This document shows, one piece after another, positions 1 through 7,221 of a stretch of DNA of 10,048 nt. A model generated the notes under the pieces. The model was given only the letters and a program-made list of their open reading frames with translations, searched no databases and was not told the DNA's origin. Positions within the stretch are counted from its first letter, which is position 1. Each line of letters starts with the position of its first letter. The position numbers and the translations under genes are program-made. Source of the DNA: Paracoccaceae bacterium (GTDB lineage: Bacteria > Pseudomonadota > Alphaproteobacteria > Rhodobacterales > Rhodobacteraceae); the NCBI GenBank assembly GCA_003447515.1, contig DLZA01000154.1:1-10048 (forward strand). The letters run 5' to 3'.

Positions 1-54
1 CAAGAAGCCTCGCTCAAGCTATTTTTTTGTTCAAGTTTGCATCGCGACAGCATT

Positions 55-72
55 AATATTTGTTCAAATATT
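55..72. repeat. AT-rich perfect palindrome with trailing T run
   Basis: AATATTTG and CAAATATT are perfectly inverted around TT, and on the plus strand a run of T continues to position 76. The shape is that of a weak plus-strand terminator, but no plus-strand gene is visible to its left in the window. TTTGTTCAA also occurs at 26-34, 33 bases away. It could instead be a protein-binding site upstream of whatever minus-strand gene lies beyond the window. Confidence 0.35.
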
Positions 73-128
73 TTTTGCCGCTAGGGCTAAAGACTTTTCA
101 AACAACCTAAGATTTCTTAAAGGGAGAT

Positions 129-144
129 GCCCCCGTAAGGAGGC
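129..144 (-). other. GC-rich hairpin downstream of rpmD
   Basis: On the minus strand GCCTCC and GGGGGC can form a six-pair stem (one G-U) around a TTAC loop, about 57 bases past the rpmD stop. No T run follows, so it is not a canonical intrinsic terminator. It could mark the 3' end of the ribosomal mRNA or be a processing structure. Confidence 0.3.
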
Positions 145-168
145 CATTCCCGTTGTTACTGTCTTTTT

Positions 169-183
169 TGAATTAATAATTCA
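169..183. repeat. AT-rich inverted repeat after rpmD
   Basis: TGAATT and AATTCA are inverted around a three-base centre, 18 bases past the rpmD stop. On the plus strand the arm is preceded by a run of six T; on the minus strand it is followed by A residues. That is the wrong polarity for an rpmD terminator. It may simply reflect AT richness. Confidence 0.25.
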
Positions 184-200
184 TAAAGCCCAGTTTGAGC

Positions 201-389
201 TCAACCCTTTTCTTCAATGATCTCTACCATGTGCGGGATCTTGTTGATCATGCCCCGTACAGAAGGTGTGTCTTCTAGCTCGCGTGTTTTGTGCATCTTG
301 TTTAGACCCAAGCCAACAAGAGTTTGACGCTGATCTTTTGGACGACGGATCGGAGAGCCAATCTGTTTTATAACGATTGTTTTAGCCAT
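201..389 (-). CDS. rpmD: 50S ribosomal protein L30
   Basis: This is a 62-residue bacterial L30, a small protein of the large subunit that sits on 23S rRNA. The diagnostic block is [20 protein letters not shown] (residues 10-29), the usual L30 signature of Gly, paired basic residues and QR-TL-GLGL, followed by the [11 protein letters not shown] segment near the C-terminus. Length is normal for the family. The start is fixed by an AGGAGG ribosome binding site that lies inside the end of rpsE; only three bases separate the two genes, which suggests translational coupling. It is the last ribosomal gene visible: the next base pairs hold no rplO, unlike the E. coli spc order. Confidence 0.97.
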   Translation of the reverse strand: MAKTIVIKQIGSPIRRPKDQRQTLVGLGLNKMHKTRELEDTPSVRGMINKIPHMVEIIEEKG

Positions 390-392
390 GTA

Positions 393-974
393 TTAAGCCT
401 CCTCAGACGTTGGTTCTGTCGGTGCTTCAGCTGGCGCACTAACTTTTGGCAAGATGTCAGACACCTTCTTGCCACGGCGCTGAGCAACATTTCGAGGACT
501 GGCTTCTTTTGTAAGACCGTCCATCGTTGCACGGATCATATTGTACGGGTTTGCAGAACCAATCGACTTAGATACAACATCCTGAACACCTAACATTTCG
601 AAAACTGCACGCATTGGACCACCAGCGATAATACCGGTACCTTGTGGAGCTGTCCGCATCACTACTTTACCAGCACCATGGCGGCCCTTAACGTCGTGGT
701 GCAGTGTACGGCCCTCCCGTAGCGGGACACGTATCATTTTACGTTTTGCGGCCTCGGTAGCTTTACGAATTGCCTCAGGCACTTCCTTTGCTTTACCTTT
801 TCCAAAACCAACGCGGCCCTTTTGATCTCCAACGACAACAAGAGCTGCAAAACCAAAGCGTTTACCGCCTTTTACTGTTTTCGATACACGGTTAATTGCA
901 ACCAAACGGTCCTGAAATTCTGGTGCCTCGTCACGGTCGCGTCTGCCACCACCACGGTTGTCGTCTCTAGCCAT
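393..974 (-). CDS. rpsE: 30S ribosomal protein S5
   Basis: S5 (193 residues) belongs to the small subunit, where with S3 and S4 it lines the mRNA entry channel and influences decoding accuracy. After a basic, Gly/Arg-rich N-terminus (about 1-16), the double-stranded RNA-binding-like domain runs from about 20 to 85 ([15 protein letters not shown] at 55-69), followed by the C-terminal domain with the [11 protein letters not shown] loop (112-122) and NPYNMIRAT (142-150). An upstream in-frame TTG at 977 exists, but the ATG at 974 is placed correctly behind GGAGG (about 981-985), so I use it. The Ala/Glu/Pro-rich tail after about 178 is variable in the family. It overlaps the rpmD ribosome binding site at its 3' end and is preceded by an unusual 100-base gap with a hairpin. 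Confidence 0.97.
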   Translation of the reverse strand: MARDDNRGGGRRDRDEAPEFQDRLVAINRVSKTVKGGKRFGFAALVVVGDQKGRVGFGKGKAKEVPEAIRKATEAAKRKMIRVPLREGRTLHHDVKGRHGAGKVVMRTAPQGTGIIAGGPMRAVFEMLGVQDVVSKSIGSANPYNMIRATMDGLTKEASPRNVAQRRGKKVSDILPKVSAPAEAPTEPTSEEA

Positions 975-978
975 CAAA

Positions 979-985
979 GGCCTCC
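979..985 (-). promoter_or_regulatory. Ribosome binding site of rpsE
   Basis: The minus strand reads GGAGGCC immediately before TTG-ATG. Its spacing favours the ATG at 974 over the TTG at 977 and therefore decides the rpsE start. Confidence 0.75.
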
Positions 986-1046
986 ACTAATATGGGCCTT
1001 AACCCGATAAATCCAATCTAGGTGGTCTTACGACCCCAGATCATCG

Positions 1047-1068
1047 AGACGGCCCACTAAGGCCGTCT
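1047..1068 (-). other. Perfect 8-bp hairpin in the rplR-rpsE gap
   Basis: AGACGGCC (1047-1054) and GGCCGTCT (1061-1068) form a perfect eight-pair, mostly G-C stem with a six-base loop. It starts 6 bases past the rplR stop. No T run follows on the minus strand, so it is not a standard terminator. It is more likely an intercistronic RNA stability or processing element, or a weak attenuator, between rplR and rpsE. This gap is about ten times longer than most in the cluster. Confidence 0.6.
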
Positions 1069-1074
1069 ACCGTA

Positions 1075-1434
1075 TTAAAACTTCAGTCCACCTTCGCGGG
1101 CTGCATCAGCCAATGCCTTGACCTTGCCGTGGAACAGAAACCCGCCACGATCGAAATAACAAACATCAATGCCGGCTTTCTTAGCACGTTCTGCAAGCGC
1201 TGCGCCGACTTTCGAGGATGCTTCAAGATTATTCTTGCCAATCACACCCAGGCCTTTTTCCAAAGAAGATGCAGCGGCCAGTGTGATGCCATTCACGTCA
1301 TCAATCAACTGCACGCTGATATTCTTGTTCGAACGATGTACGCTCAAACGCGGACGGCCAGCAGCCACCTTCCGTATTTTGCTCCGGTTGCGCATACGGC
1401 GCTTCAGGAACAGATTTCTCTTGCTCATAGCCAT
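1075..1434 (-). CDS. rplR: 50S ribosomal protein L18
   Basis: L18 (119 residues) binds 5S rRNA and with L5 anchors the central protuberance of the large subunit. The N-terminus is strongly basic (residues 5-28), followed by [18 protein letters not shown] (29-46), and the protein ends in the typical [24 protein letters not shown] block, a highly conserved L18 terminus. Length matches the family. The first ATG (1434) is chosen because AAGGAG lies seven bases upstream; a second ATG two codons in (MSKRN) is possible but less well spaced. It begins 11 bases past rplF and is followed by an unusually long 100-base gap before rpsE. Confidence 0.97.
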   Translation of the reverse strand: MAMSKRNLFLKRRMRNRSKIRKVAAGRPRLSVHRSNKNISVQLIDDVNGITLAAASSLEKGLGVIGKNNLEASSKVGAALAERAKKAGIDVCYFDRGGFLFHGKVKALADAAREGGLKF

Positions 1435-1445
1435 GATGTCGCTCC

Positions 1446-1979
1446 TTACTTTTTCTTACCTTCTTTGCGGAAGATGTATTCATCCTTGTACTTGATGCCT
1501 TTGCCCTTGTAGGGCTCTGGCTTGCGGTACTGACGGATGTTTGCTGCAACTTGACCAACCACTTGTTGATCAATGCCTTCCACAATAATTTCTGTTGGTT
1601 TTGGTGCAGTTACAGTGATGCCATCTGGAACTCGGTATTCAACATCATGAGACAGGCCCAATGCAAGTTTCAGGACATTTCCCTGCATATTTGCACGATA
1701 CCCAACACCGTTAATTTCCAGCTCCTTCTTGAAGCCTTCAGTAACACCTGTGACACAATTACCAATTTGGGTACGGGACATGCCCCACTGCTGACGCGCG
1801 CGCTTGGACAAGCCGCGTGGTTTCACTTCCACAATATTTTCACTAACAGACAACGTTACGTCGTCTGTTGCCGTAAAGGTACGAACACCTTTTGGGCCTT
1901 TTACTTCTACGGTCTGACCAGACACAGTAGCTGTGACGCCACTGGGCAGCTCGACCGGTCGTTTACCAATACGAGACAT
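1446..1979 (-). CDS. rplF: 50S ribosomal protein L6
   Basis: L6 (177 residues, the usual length) is built of two duplicated alpha/beta domains and lies near the sarcin-ricin loop, where translation factors dock. It begins [14 protein letters not shown], has GPKGVRTF at about 34-41, the second-domain block beginning [12 protein letters not shown] at about 90, and ends with the canonical [19 protein letters not shown]. The frame is open 47 codons further upstream into rpsH, but that part is rpsH antiframe. The ATG at 1979 matches the family N-terminus and follows an AAGGGG ribosome binding site that overlaps the rpsH stop. Ten bases separate the genes. Confidence 0.97.
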   Translation of the reverse strand: MSRIGKRPVELPSGVTATVSGQTVEVKGPKGVRTFTATDDVTLSVSENIVEVKPRGLSKRARQQWGMSRTQIGNCVTGVTEGFKKELEINGVGYRANMQGNVLKLALGLSHDVEYRVPDGITVTAPKPTEIIVEGIDQQVVGQVAANIRQYRKPEPYKGKGIKYKDEYIFRKEGKKK

Positions 1980-1989
1980 TAGACACCCC

Positions 1990-2382
1990 TTAGAAGATTG
2001 TGCACAAGACTTCGCCACCAACATTGGCTGCGCGCGCTTGTGCATCTGACATGACACCTTGCGGTGTTGATACGATGGAAACACCAAGACCTTGACGAAC
2101 CGTTGGAATGTCCTTGGCACCCGCGTAAACGCGACGGCCAGGTGTCGACACCCGCTTCAATTCTTTAATTACGGGGTCCCCGTCAAAATATTTCAAAGAA
2201 ATTTCTAACTCTGGGTGCCCGTTACCACCCGTGCCAGCCTCATAGCCTCGGATGTAGCCTTCGTTCTGGAGTACGTCCAAAACCCAACCACGCAGTTTTG
2301 ATGCTGGCGTTTTAACCGTGGACTTGCCGCGCAACTGCGCATTGCGAATCCTTGTGAGCATATCACCGATAGGATCGTTCAT
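1990..2382 (-). CDS. rpsH: 30S ribosomal protein S8
   Basis: S8 (130 residues) binds the central domain of 16S rRNA and is an early assembly protein. The N-terminus [15 protein letters not shown] (2-16) and the C-terminal region with STPGRRVY (79-86), [14 protein letters not shown] (98-111) and GGEVLCTIF (122-130) are diagnostic. In E. coli S8 is the translational repressor of the spc operon, acting on an mRNA site near rplE. I see no obvious copy of that site here. AAGGAG precedes the ATG, and rpsN ends 12 bases upstream. Confidence 0.97.
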   Translation of the reverse strand: MNDPIGDMLTRIRNAQLRGKSTVKTPASKLRGWVLDVLQNEGYIRGYEAGTGGNGHPELEISLKYFDGDPVIKELKRVSTPGRRVYAGAKDIPTVRQGLGVSIVSTPQGVMSDAQARAANVGGEVLCTIF

Positions 2383-2394
2383 AAATTTCTCTCC

Positions 2395-2700
2395 TTACCA
2401 GCTCGATTTAACCATGCCAGGGATCTGACCGTCAGACGCCAATTGGCGCAACGCGATACGAGACATTTTCATTTTACGGTAGTAGGCCTTAGGACGACCA
2501 GTGACCTGACAACGGTTGTGCAGGCGGGTAGCCGAAGAATTGCGTGGAAGTCCCGCCAACTTTAGCCGGGCTTTGAAACGCTCTTCCATCGAAAGGTCCA
2601 AGTTTGTTGCTATTTCTTTCAACGCAGCGCGCTTGGCAGCATACTTCTCTACCAGCTTTTGACGCTTAACTTCACGTTGAACCATTGCTTTTTTAGCCAT
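2395..2700 (-). CDS. rpsN: 30S ribosomal protein S14 (zinc-independent type)
   Basis: S14 (101 residues) sits in the head of the small subunit next to S3 and S10. The length and the single cysteine in [20 protein letters not shown] (residues 61-80) show the long, zinc-independent form; the short zinc-binding form would have two CxxC pairs. The C-terminus IPGMVKSSW is canonical. AGGAGG with good spacing precedes the ATG. The gene lies 19 bases after rplE and 12 before rpsH, as expected for the spc operon. Confidence 0.97.
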   Translation of the reverse strand: MAKKAMVQREVKRQKLVEKYAAKRAALKEIATNLDLSMEERFKARLKLAGLPRNSSATRLHNRCQVTGRPKAYYRKMKMSRIALRQLASDGQIPGMVKSSW

Positions 2701-2719
2701 GTTCTTTCCTCCTACGCGA

Positions 2720-3271
2720 TCAATTCATGAAAGGCACATTGAAGTGCGCCAACAGACTTTTCGCTTCCGCATCTGTGTTTGCATTTGTGTTAAACGCAAT
2801 ATCCATGCCCCACATCACGTCTACTTTATCATAGTCGATTTCTGGGAATACGATGTGCTCTTTCAGACCCATGGCGTAATTACCGCGACCATCAAAGCTT
2901 TTGGCCGGTACGCCGCGAAAGTCGCGAATACGCGGCATCGCTACGGTCACCAAACGATCCAAAAACTCATACATTTGGTCGCCTCGGAGCGTGACCTTCA
3001 CACCCAACGGCATGTCTTCACGAACACGGAACCCAGCAATAGATTTCTTTGCTTTGGTGATGACCGGCTGTTGACCGGTAATGGCCGCCATATCGGCAAC
3101 AGCCGAACGGATTTTCTTTGAATCATTTACAGCTTCGCCGACACCCATATTGAGCACGATTTTCTCGAGCTTTGGGATCATCATGTCATTAGTATAGCTA
3201 AATTCTTCTTTCATGGCAGCTCGGATCGTATCCCTATACGCTGCCTTGAGACGCGGTTGGTAATTAGCCAT
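2720..3271 (-). CDS. rplE: 50S ribosomal protein L5
   Basis: L5 (183 residues) binds 5S rRNA and contacts P-site tRNA in the central protuberance. Recognisable blocks include [20 protein letters not shown] (32-51), [19 protein letters not shown] (about 64-82), [20 protein letters not shown] (115-134) and the C-terminal [15 protein letters not shown]. The frame continues 26 codons upstream, but the family N-terminus [13 protein letters not shown] and the AGGAGA ribosome binding site place the start at 3271. Its first eight bases (ATGGCTAA) overlap the end of rplX, so the two are probably translationally coupled. Length is a few residues above the E. coli protein. Confidence 0.97.
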   Translation of the reverse strand: MANYQPRLKAAYRDTIRAAMKEEFSYTNDMMIPKLEKIVLNMGVGEAVNDSKKIRSAVADMAAITGQQPVITKAKKSIAGFRVREDMPLGVKVTLRGDQMYEFLDRLVTVAMPRIRDFRGVPAKSFDGRGNYAMGLKEHIVFPEIDYDKVDVMWGMDIAFNTNANTDAEAKSLLAHFNVPFMN

Positions 3272-3578
3272 CGATCGTTTCTCCTGACTTCTTAGCAAAA
3301 CGTACCTTTTTTTCACCATCCATCTTGAAGCCAACCCGAGTAGGACCACCGTCCTTCGGATCGATCAAGGCTATGTTGCTCAGCTGGATCGGCATTTCCG
3401 TCGGCACACGACCACCCTGTGATGTTTGAGTTTGCGCTCGGTGGCGAATGGAAATATTGACGCCAGAAACAACCGCTTTTCCAGTAGATGGGTTAATAGA
3501 GTTGATAGAACCCTCCTTGCCCTTGTCCTTGCCAGAAAGAACGATAACTTTATCACCTTTTTTCAACTTAGCAGCCAT
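3264..3578 (-). CDS. rplX: 50S ribosomal protein L24
   Basis: L24 (104 residues) is an assembly-initiator protein of the large subunit and lies near the exit tunnel. A KOW motif is visible at about 5-31 ([20 protein letters not shown]), followed by the family block [18 protein letters not shown] (about 40-57) and [13 protein letters not shown]. The frame extends seven codons further upstream, but the ATG at 3578 matches the family start and follows GGAGG inside rplN. One base separates it from the rplN stop, and its own end overlaps the rplE start by eight bases. This stretch is the most tightly packed part of the cluster. Confidence 0.97.
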   Translation of the reverse strand: MAAKLKKGDKVIVLSGKDKGKEGSINSINPSTGKAVVSGVNISIRHRAQTQTSQGGRVPTEMPIQLSNIALIDPKDGGPTRVGFKMDGEKKVRFAKKSGETIDG

Positions 3579-3579
3579 A

Positions 3580-3948
3580 TTACAGGACCTCCGGCGCAAG
3601 CGAAATAATCTTCATAAAGTTCTTGGAGCGAAGCTCGCGAACGACTGGCCCGAAGATGCGTGTGCCTACTGGCTCACCCGCATTGTTGAGTAGGACTGCC
3701 GCGTTACTATCAAAGCGTATTGCTGTGCCGTCTTCGCGACGGACTTCTTTTGCGGTACGCACAACCACTGCCTTGCGAACTTCACCTTTTTTCACGCGAC
3801 CGCGTGGAATGGCTTCTTTCACTGAAACAACGATAATGTCACCCACGGACGCATAGCGTCGGTGGGAACCGCCCAGAACCTTGATACACTGAACACGACG
3901 CGCGCCGCTGTTGTCAGCTACCTCAAGATTGGTCTGCATCTGGATCAT
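3580..3948 (-). CDS. rplN: 50S ribosomal protein L14
   Basis: L14 (122 residues, exact family length) lies at the subunit interface and forms an intersubunit bridge. [20 protein letters not shown] (1-20) and the downstream [24 protein letters not shown] and [14 protein letters not shown] blocks are among the most conserved ribosomal sequences, so identification is secure. GGAG precedes the ATG by eight bases. It is separated from rpsQ by 72 bases that hold a strong hairpin (3967-3994). The distance and the hairpin suggest a possible processing or attenuation point between rpsQ and rplN. Confidence 0.98.
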   Translation of the reverse strand: MIQMQTNLEVADNSGARRVQCIKVLGGSHRRYASVGDIIVVSVKEAIPRGRVKKGEVRKAVVVRTAKEVRREDGTAIRFDSNAAVLLNNAGEPVGTRIFGPVVRELRSKNFMKIISLAPEVL

Positions 3949-3966
3949 GGTAGATACTCCGACCTT

Positions 3967-3994
3967 TGGGGACCTAAATGCAGTTCAGGCCCCA
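3967..3994 (-). other. Stable hairpin in the rpsQ-rplN gap
   Basis: On the minus strand TGGGGCCTGAA pairs with TTTAGG-T-CCCCA around a CTGCA loop: eleven pairs including one G-U, with a single bulged base. It lies about midway in the 72-base gap, upstream of the rplN ribosome binding site. No T run follows, so a rho-independent terminator is unlikely. Possible roles are mRNA processing or stability, or a leader-type control site for rplN onward. Confidence 0.55.
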
Positions 3995-4020
3995 GGGTTT
4001 CGATAAACTGGAATTTTGGC

Positions 4021-4251
4021 TTAATCGGCCAAAACCTCCCAGCGTTTGGTCTTCGACATTGGTGCGCATTCTTGAATGCGAACTTTATCACCAACTTTGA
4101 ATTGTTCATTCGCATCGTGCGCCCTATACTTTTTAGACTTACGAATGGTTTTCTTCATAACGGGGTGTTTAAACCGCCGCTCCACAGAAACTGTTACAGT
4201 TTGAGTATTTTGGTCGCTTGTCACTGTACCATTTAAAATACGCTTCGGCAT
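4021..4251 (-). CDS. rpsQ: 30S ribosomal protein S17
   Basis: S17 (76 residues) is an OB-fold primary 16S rRNA-binding protein of the small-subunit body. The sequence [20 protein letters not shown] at the N-terminus and [20 protein letters not shown] (23-42), then [20 protein letters not shown] and SKTKRWEV, is the standard S17 pattern. GAGGAG precedes the ATG. It lies 14 bases after rpmC, in the normal L29-S17-L14 order, but is unusually far (72 bases) from rplN. Confidence 0.97.
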   Translation of the reverse strand: MPKRILNGTVTSDQNTQTVTVSVERRFKHPVMKKTIRKSKKYRAHDANEQFKVGDKVRIQECAPMSKTKRWEVLAD

Positions 4252-4265
4252 AATACAGGCTCCTC

Positions 4266-4472
4266 TTACTCGGCTGACGCGGCGTCTGCCGCTTTTTGAT
4301 TTAGAATTGTTGAGACCCGCGCAACTTCACGACGAACTTGACGAACACGTGCTGTGTTTTCCAACTGGTTGGTAGCACTTTGGAAGCGTAGGTTGAACGC
4401 CTCTTTCTTCAGTGATACGAGTTGCTCACGCAACTCATCTGGGGTTTTCCCCCGAAGCTCTTCGGCTTTCAT
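4266..4472 (-). CDS. rpmC: 50S ribosomal protein L29
   Basis: L29 (68 residues) is a helical protein beside the peptide exit tunnel, where it helps form the docking site for trigger factor and [23 protein letters not shown] (5-24), [20 protein letters not shown] (25-44) and [11 protein letters not shown] are the usual L29 pattern, with the QLENT-R-R motif intact. AAGGAA precedes the ATG. In most bacteria rpmC follows rplP directly within one operon. Here 5,100 bases separate them, and a near-consensus promoter lies just upstream, so rpmC appears to be the first gene of its transcription unit. Confidence 0.97.
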   Translation of the reverse strand: MKAEELRGKTPDELREQLVSLKKEAFNLRFQSATNQLENTARVRQVRREVARVSTILNQKAADAASAE

Positions 4473-4505
4473 GCCAATTCCTTTTCAACATCATTGGAGT
4501 GCCCA

Positions 4506-4537
4506 ATTATACGCAATCTGCGCAGCAACATGGTCAC
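4506..4537 (-). promoter_or_regulatory. Candidate promoter for the rpmC-to-rpmD operon
   Basis: On the minus strand a perfect TATAAT (4511-4506) lies about 34 bases before the rpmC ATG. A TTGACA-like GTGACC (4537-4532) lies 20 bases upstream of it. The -10 element is excellent; the spacer is longer than the usual 16-18, and no good -35 is seen at 17. A start near 4499 would give a leader of about 27 bases that includes the AAGGAA site. The position, between an unrelated upstream gene and rpmC, is exactly where a promoter is needed. Confidence 0.55.
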
Positions 4538-4621
4538 ACTGATTCCAATGGAGTGCATTACAAGAGGCGCGTATACGCTTGATGTTTACAAGTAGCAACC
4601 CCTGTTTAGGAAACAATTAAT

Positions 4622-4662
4622 GGACAAACACAGCATAAAATTTTAAATGCTGTCAAATGTCC
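4622..4662. repeat. Two-part inverted repeat upstream of rpmC
   Basis: GGACA (4622-4626) pairs with TGTCC (4658-4662), and inside it ACAGCAT (4630-4636) pairs perfectly with ATGCTGT (4647-4653). The asymmetric internal loop is AAC/CAAA and the centre is the palindromic AAAATTTTAA. Twelve pairs over 41 bases is far above the background of this AT-rich gap. It ends about 110 bases upstream of the rpmC -10 element. Either a dimeric regulator's operator or a structured RNA end is possible; no T run follows on either strand. Confidence 0.45.
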
Positions 4663-5127
4663 GACAAATACTACCAGAGGCTCACATAACTGTATTGTGG
4701 GTATCATCCTATCAGTAAAACCAAAGATCTTTCATCAGAGGCCAACTAAATCAAAATATAACTTAAATTGGTGCAAACCACAGTTCAATAAATACCAATA
4801 AATTCATTCGACCTCTTTAACAGGTCTCATACTATTATTACTTAATTTCAAAAGTTCGTGTAAGAAACGCGATACCGCATGGGCGAGAAGATAAAGCCAA
4901 CTTTGGGCCATTTATTCACTTGTCAAACTATCAAAAACAGCAATCCATCTTTTGGAGATGACCATTCGAAAAAGGCCTTAAGATGAGAGCTTAGCGTGCC
5001 TAATGCTCATGGCTTCCTTCAATTATGCTTTTTCAATTTTGGTAAAAATATTAGCGGGCTTCGTCACTCTGGTTTTCAAATACCAGGTTCCTCGCTGGGA
5101 ATGAGCAACACTTCTTTATTACCATTC

Positions 5128-5673
5128 TCATAACTGGTTTTCCGCCCGTTTGCGCAACACTTCTGTCTGGGGCAACCACTTATATTTCGTGTCTTCCACC
5201 AGTGTCCCAAAATACAGCAAACCACCAAACCGCCACGGGTCTAGCACTATCGCATTTAACATAGTGTCACCAGCAGCACTGATCAGAACCGTCGAATGGT
5301 CAATACGCAATGCTAGGTTTGAATTAGCAATTGCACGATGTAAGTCCAGCGTTTCAAACTGCTCTGCAGCTAACCGCATTTGCATATCTTGGGCCCAGTG
5401 CCAGCATAACCCACGCGGGCGAGTCCCCGCGTTTACCTTGGAATTATGAATTAACGGCCCATCGGTTACCTCATATTGTGATCGTAAATGGCGTGGGTAT
5501 TGAAGTGCCACCCGTGCCGCCCTCGCAGCCTCTTCCGCACTGACATGTGGTCCCAAAGCTAAAATTTTTAGTTCTAAACGACTGAATTCATCGTGCGAAA
5601 CAGGTGGCAATTGTGACACGCTGCAGGCTGCAAAAAACAGTGTTGGCAGCAAACGAAATAAACGTCTAAACAT
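5128..5673 (-). CDS. Predicted lipoprotein with transglutaminase-like Cys-His-Asp pattern
   Basis: I do not recognise a named family. The 181-residue product starts with a basic n-region (R3, R4, R7), a hydrophobic stretch and FFAAC, a lipobox with C17 as the predicted lipidated residue, so it is probably membrane-anchored on the periplasmic side. The mature part has a conserved-looking core: RPRGLCWHWAQDM (86-97, C90), IDHSTVLISA (124-133, H126) and AIVLDPWRFGG (141-151, D145). Cys at a helix start, His at a strand start and Asp before Pro is the order seen in transglutaminase/papain-like cysteine enzymes (G-C-W, H-x-V, LDP). That parallel is inference. The frame extends 16 codons upstream, but the ATG at 5673 gives a proper signal peptide; only a weak AGAGA site precedes it. 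TATGAT at 5691-5686 could be a -10. Confidence 0.8.
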   Translation of the reverse strand: MFRRLFRLLPTLFFAACSVSQLPPVSHDEFSRLELKILALGPHVSAEEAARAARVALQYPRHLRSQYEVTDGPLIHNSKVNAGTRPRGLCWHWAQDMQMRLAAEQFETLDLHRAIANSNLALRIDHSTVLISAAGDTMLNAIVLDPWRFGGLLYFGTLVEDTKYKWLPQTEVLRKRAENQL

Positions 5674-6082
5674 AAAGCATTCTCTATCATATCTGCTGGA
5701 AATTACGCACATCATAAACATCTAGCTAATCAAACAAGGATAAGATCAAACCCTGGTGCGTCGCCATAGCAGGAATACAACGCCCACCATCCTCTCTAAA
5801 AAAATACGAGTTTTAATAGGTCTCAGCAAACAATCTACTTTAATGTAGCTGAGTCCCGCAACAATCCTCTAGAAAGTAGCATTGCAATCATTCGGGCACT
5901 GTTATTCAGAACGAACCTGATAACACATCTGAAAAAGATCAAGAACAGAAGATGTCAGCAAAAGTTGCAAGACAATGAACGTTTACGGTTCGAAGTTAGC
6001 ATAAAAATGAAAAGACCTTCAATAATCATAATGCCAAAAGACGACAGTGATGCACAAAAGAGATACAATGATTCTACAAACC
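5674..6082. other. Gene-free stretch between the oxygenase and lipoprotein genes
   Basis: These 409 AT-rich bases contain no supportable gene on either strand. Visible structures are a 9-pair, one-bulge inverted repeat at 5900-5925 and a looser one at 5822-5853 (CTCAGC/GCTGAG with a 20-base loop containing CTAC/GTAG). No intrinsic terminator with a T run follows the oxygenase gene. A TATGAT hexamer lies just before the lipoprotein start, without a convincing -35. Confidence 0.55.
5900..5925. repeat. Imperfect inverted repeat, operator or hairpin
   Basis: TGTTATTCAG pairs with CTGATAACA in nine pairs with a single bulged T, around a seven-base AACGAAC loop. It lies between the oxygenase stop and the lipoprotein start. 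No T run follows in either direction, so a protein-binding site or mRNA end structure is likelier than a terminator. Confidence 0.35.
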
Positions 6083-6706
6083 TCATTCGGCCCAAGCGTA
6101 ATTGAAACTCACCGAAATCCGTTCCTTGTCTGACATGTTCATTGGAACCTCATGTCGCAACCAGCTCTCCCACAACAACACGTCCCCAACCCTTGGTGCA
6201 ACATAGTGGAAGTTTCGTATTTCCTGGCGAGCATCTTTGACACGCGGAGGAGCAGCCATCATAAACGCCAATCGAGGATCCTCATACTTAATCGCACTCG
6301 CATCCTCTGGCATAGCAACGTAGGTTGTTCCCGAAATCACCGAATGCGGATGAATATGCGCCGAATGCGTGCCCCCTGTCGGTAAAATGTTAATCCACAG
6401 ACTGTCCAGCACCAATTTACGCCCATTCAAGTCGAATGCTAAATCCTTAACAAACTCAGCAACATGCACATCGAGTACCTTTCCCAAATCAGCAAAAATT
6501 GGGAACCGCCAAGGCAGATCATCCAAACTCGCATAACTTGTGTAGCCCGGAAAATCATATTCCTCGCACCAGTCCTGCCCGGCTTCGTCATCGTCAGCAA
6601 TGGAGAGACAGGTCGCCTCTAACTCGGCGATATCAACGCTAGGTGAATGTTCACATAAAGGTGCATGATATAAGCGTGTGACAAATAGGGATTTGATTTT
6701 AGCCAT
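6083..6706 (-). CDS. 2OG/Fe(II)-oxygenase-like protein, TIGR02466 type
   Basis: The 207-residue product resembles the TIGR02466 / 2OG-FeII_Oxy_5 group, which is predicted to hydroxylate an unknown substrate using 2-oxoglutarate, oxygen and Fe(II). SLWINILPTGGTHSAHIHPH (102-121) followed by SGTTYVAMPEDASAIKYEDPR (125-145) is the family core; H117, H119 or H121 are candidate metal ligands. GDVLLWESWLRHEVPMN (174-190) supplies the distal His (H185), and ERISVSFNY (195-203) the Arg (R196) expected to bind 2-oxoglutarate. The frame extends 24 codons upstream, but AGAGGAG precisely before the ATG at 6706 and the family-like N-terminus decide the start. No signal peptide is seen, so it is cytosolic. 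It stands alone, with long gaps both sides. Substrate unknown; a protein substrate is possible. Confidence 0.85.
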   Translation of the reverse strand: MAKIKSLFVTRLYHAPLCEHSPSVDIAELEATCLSIADDDEAGQDWCEEYDFPGYTSYASLDDLPWRFPIFADLGKVLDVHVAEFVKDLAFDLNGRKLVLDSLWINILPTGGTHSAHIHPHSVISGTTYVAMPEDASAIKYEDPRLAFMMAAPPRVKDARQEIRNFHYVAPRVGDVLLWESWLRHEVPMNMSDKERISVSFNYAWAE

Positions 6707-6966
6707 TAATTGCTCCTCTGGTTTTTTAGGCACGCGGAGGGCAAACAGTCTAATGAACATGCACTCCATTATTTCCAAATGGTCCTGCCATTAAAAAATA
6801 TCTCCGTCCAGAAAATACGTCGTTAAACCTTAAAGTCATGATCCACACGAATTAATCTCAGCTTGCCCAACGTAATAAAAACAGAAGCCAAATGTGCCAA
6901 ATAGTAATACTCGTGTACAAAATTATTCATGCATCTTGATTCATATTTATAGGCTAAGCAGCTTGC

Positions 6967-6979
6967 ACGCAGCCTGCGT
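6967..6979. repeat. Short GC-rich inverted repeat
   Basis: ACGCAG and CTGCGT are perfectly inverted around a single C, inside an AT-rich gap. The compact symmetry fits a small operator better than a terminator. No T run follows. Confidence 0.3.
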
Positions 6980-7221
6980 CTATTATTATGCAAAACTGAT
7001 CATTGGCATCTTCAAAAAACATTATAACCGCTAATGTGCCTCACTGTCCCAGTTCAACGACTTCTACTTAATTACTTTCGCCAGGTAAAAACTGAATCCT
7101 TTAACAGCTAGATAATAAGCGGAAGAGAAGTCTTAACCGATTGGCACATAAATTCGCATTATCTTGGCTATATTTAACCACTGTCCATTCAAGCGTTTTA
7201 TTTAAAAACATTATCTCGCCA

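Larger units (their letters stand above)
1..200. other. Non-coding stretch downstream of rpmD, no rplO start
   Basis: No supportable gene lies here. In E. coli rplO (L15) begins a few bases after rpmD, but no rplO-like start is visible in these 200 bases. The stretch holds two AT-rich palindromes (55-72 and 169-183) and a GC-rich hairpin (129-144), with several runs of T or A. A minus-strand frame opens with an ATG at 53-51 and stays open to the window edge (17 codons), but it has no ribosome binding site and no recognisable sequence, so I do not call it. Confidence 0.6.
4473..5127. other. Gene-free stretch between the lipoprotein gene and rpmC
   Basis: No supportable reading frame lies in these 655 AT-rich bases. 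They hold the rpmC promoter candidate (4506-4537), a long two-part inverted repeat (4622-4662) and a bulged inverted repeat at about 4983-5010 (ATGA/TCAT, GC/GC and TTAG/CTAA arms). I see no clear terminator with a T run for the lipoprotein gene. The octamer TGGAGTGC occurs at 4495-4502 and 4549-4556, 54 bases apart, flanking the -10/-35 region. Confidence 0.6.

Noticed and set aside
1..53. Minus-strand frame opening with ATG at 53 and running off the window edge
   Set aside because: Seventeen codons only, no ribosome binding site, no resemblance to rplO or any known protein N-terminus.
5983..6000. GGTTCGAA-like tRNA T-arm sequence
   Set aside because: No acceptor stem, D-arm or anticodon arm can be built around it; no tRNA gene is seen anywhere in the window.
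4547..6770. AATGGAGTGCAT at 4547-4558 (plus) and 6759-6770 (minus), as possible insertion-end repeats
   Set aside because: A 12-base match between strands is expected by chance in a 10-kb window, and the positions do not bracket a sensible element.
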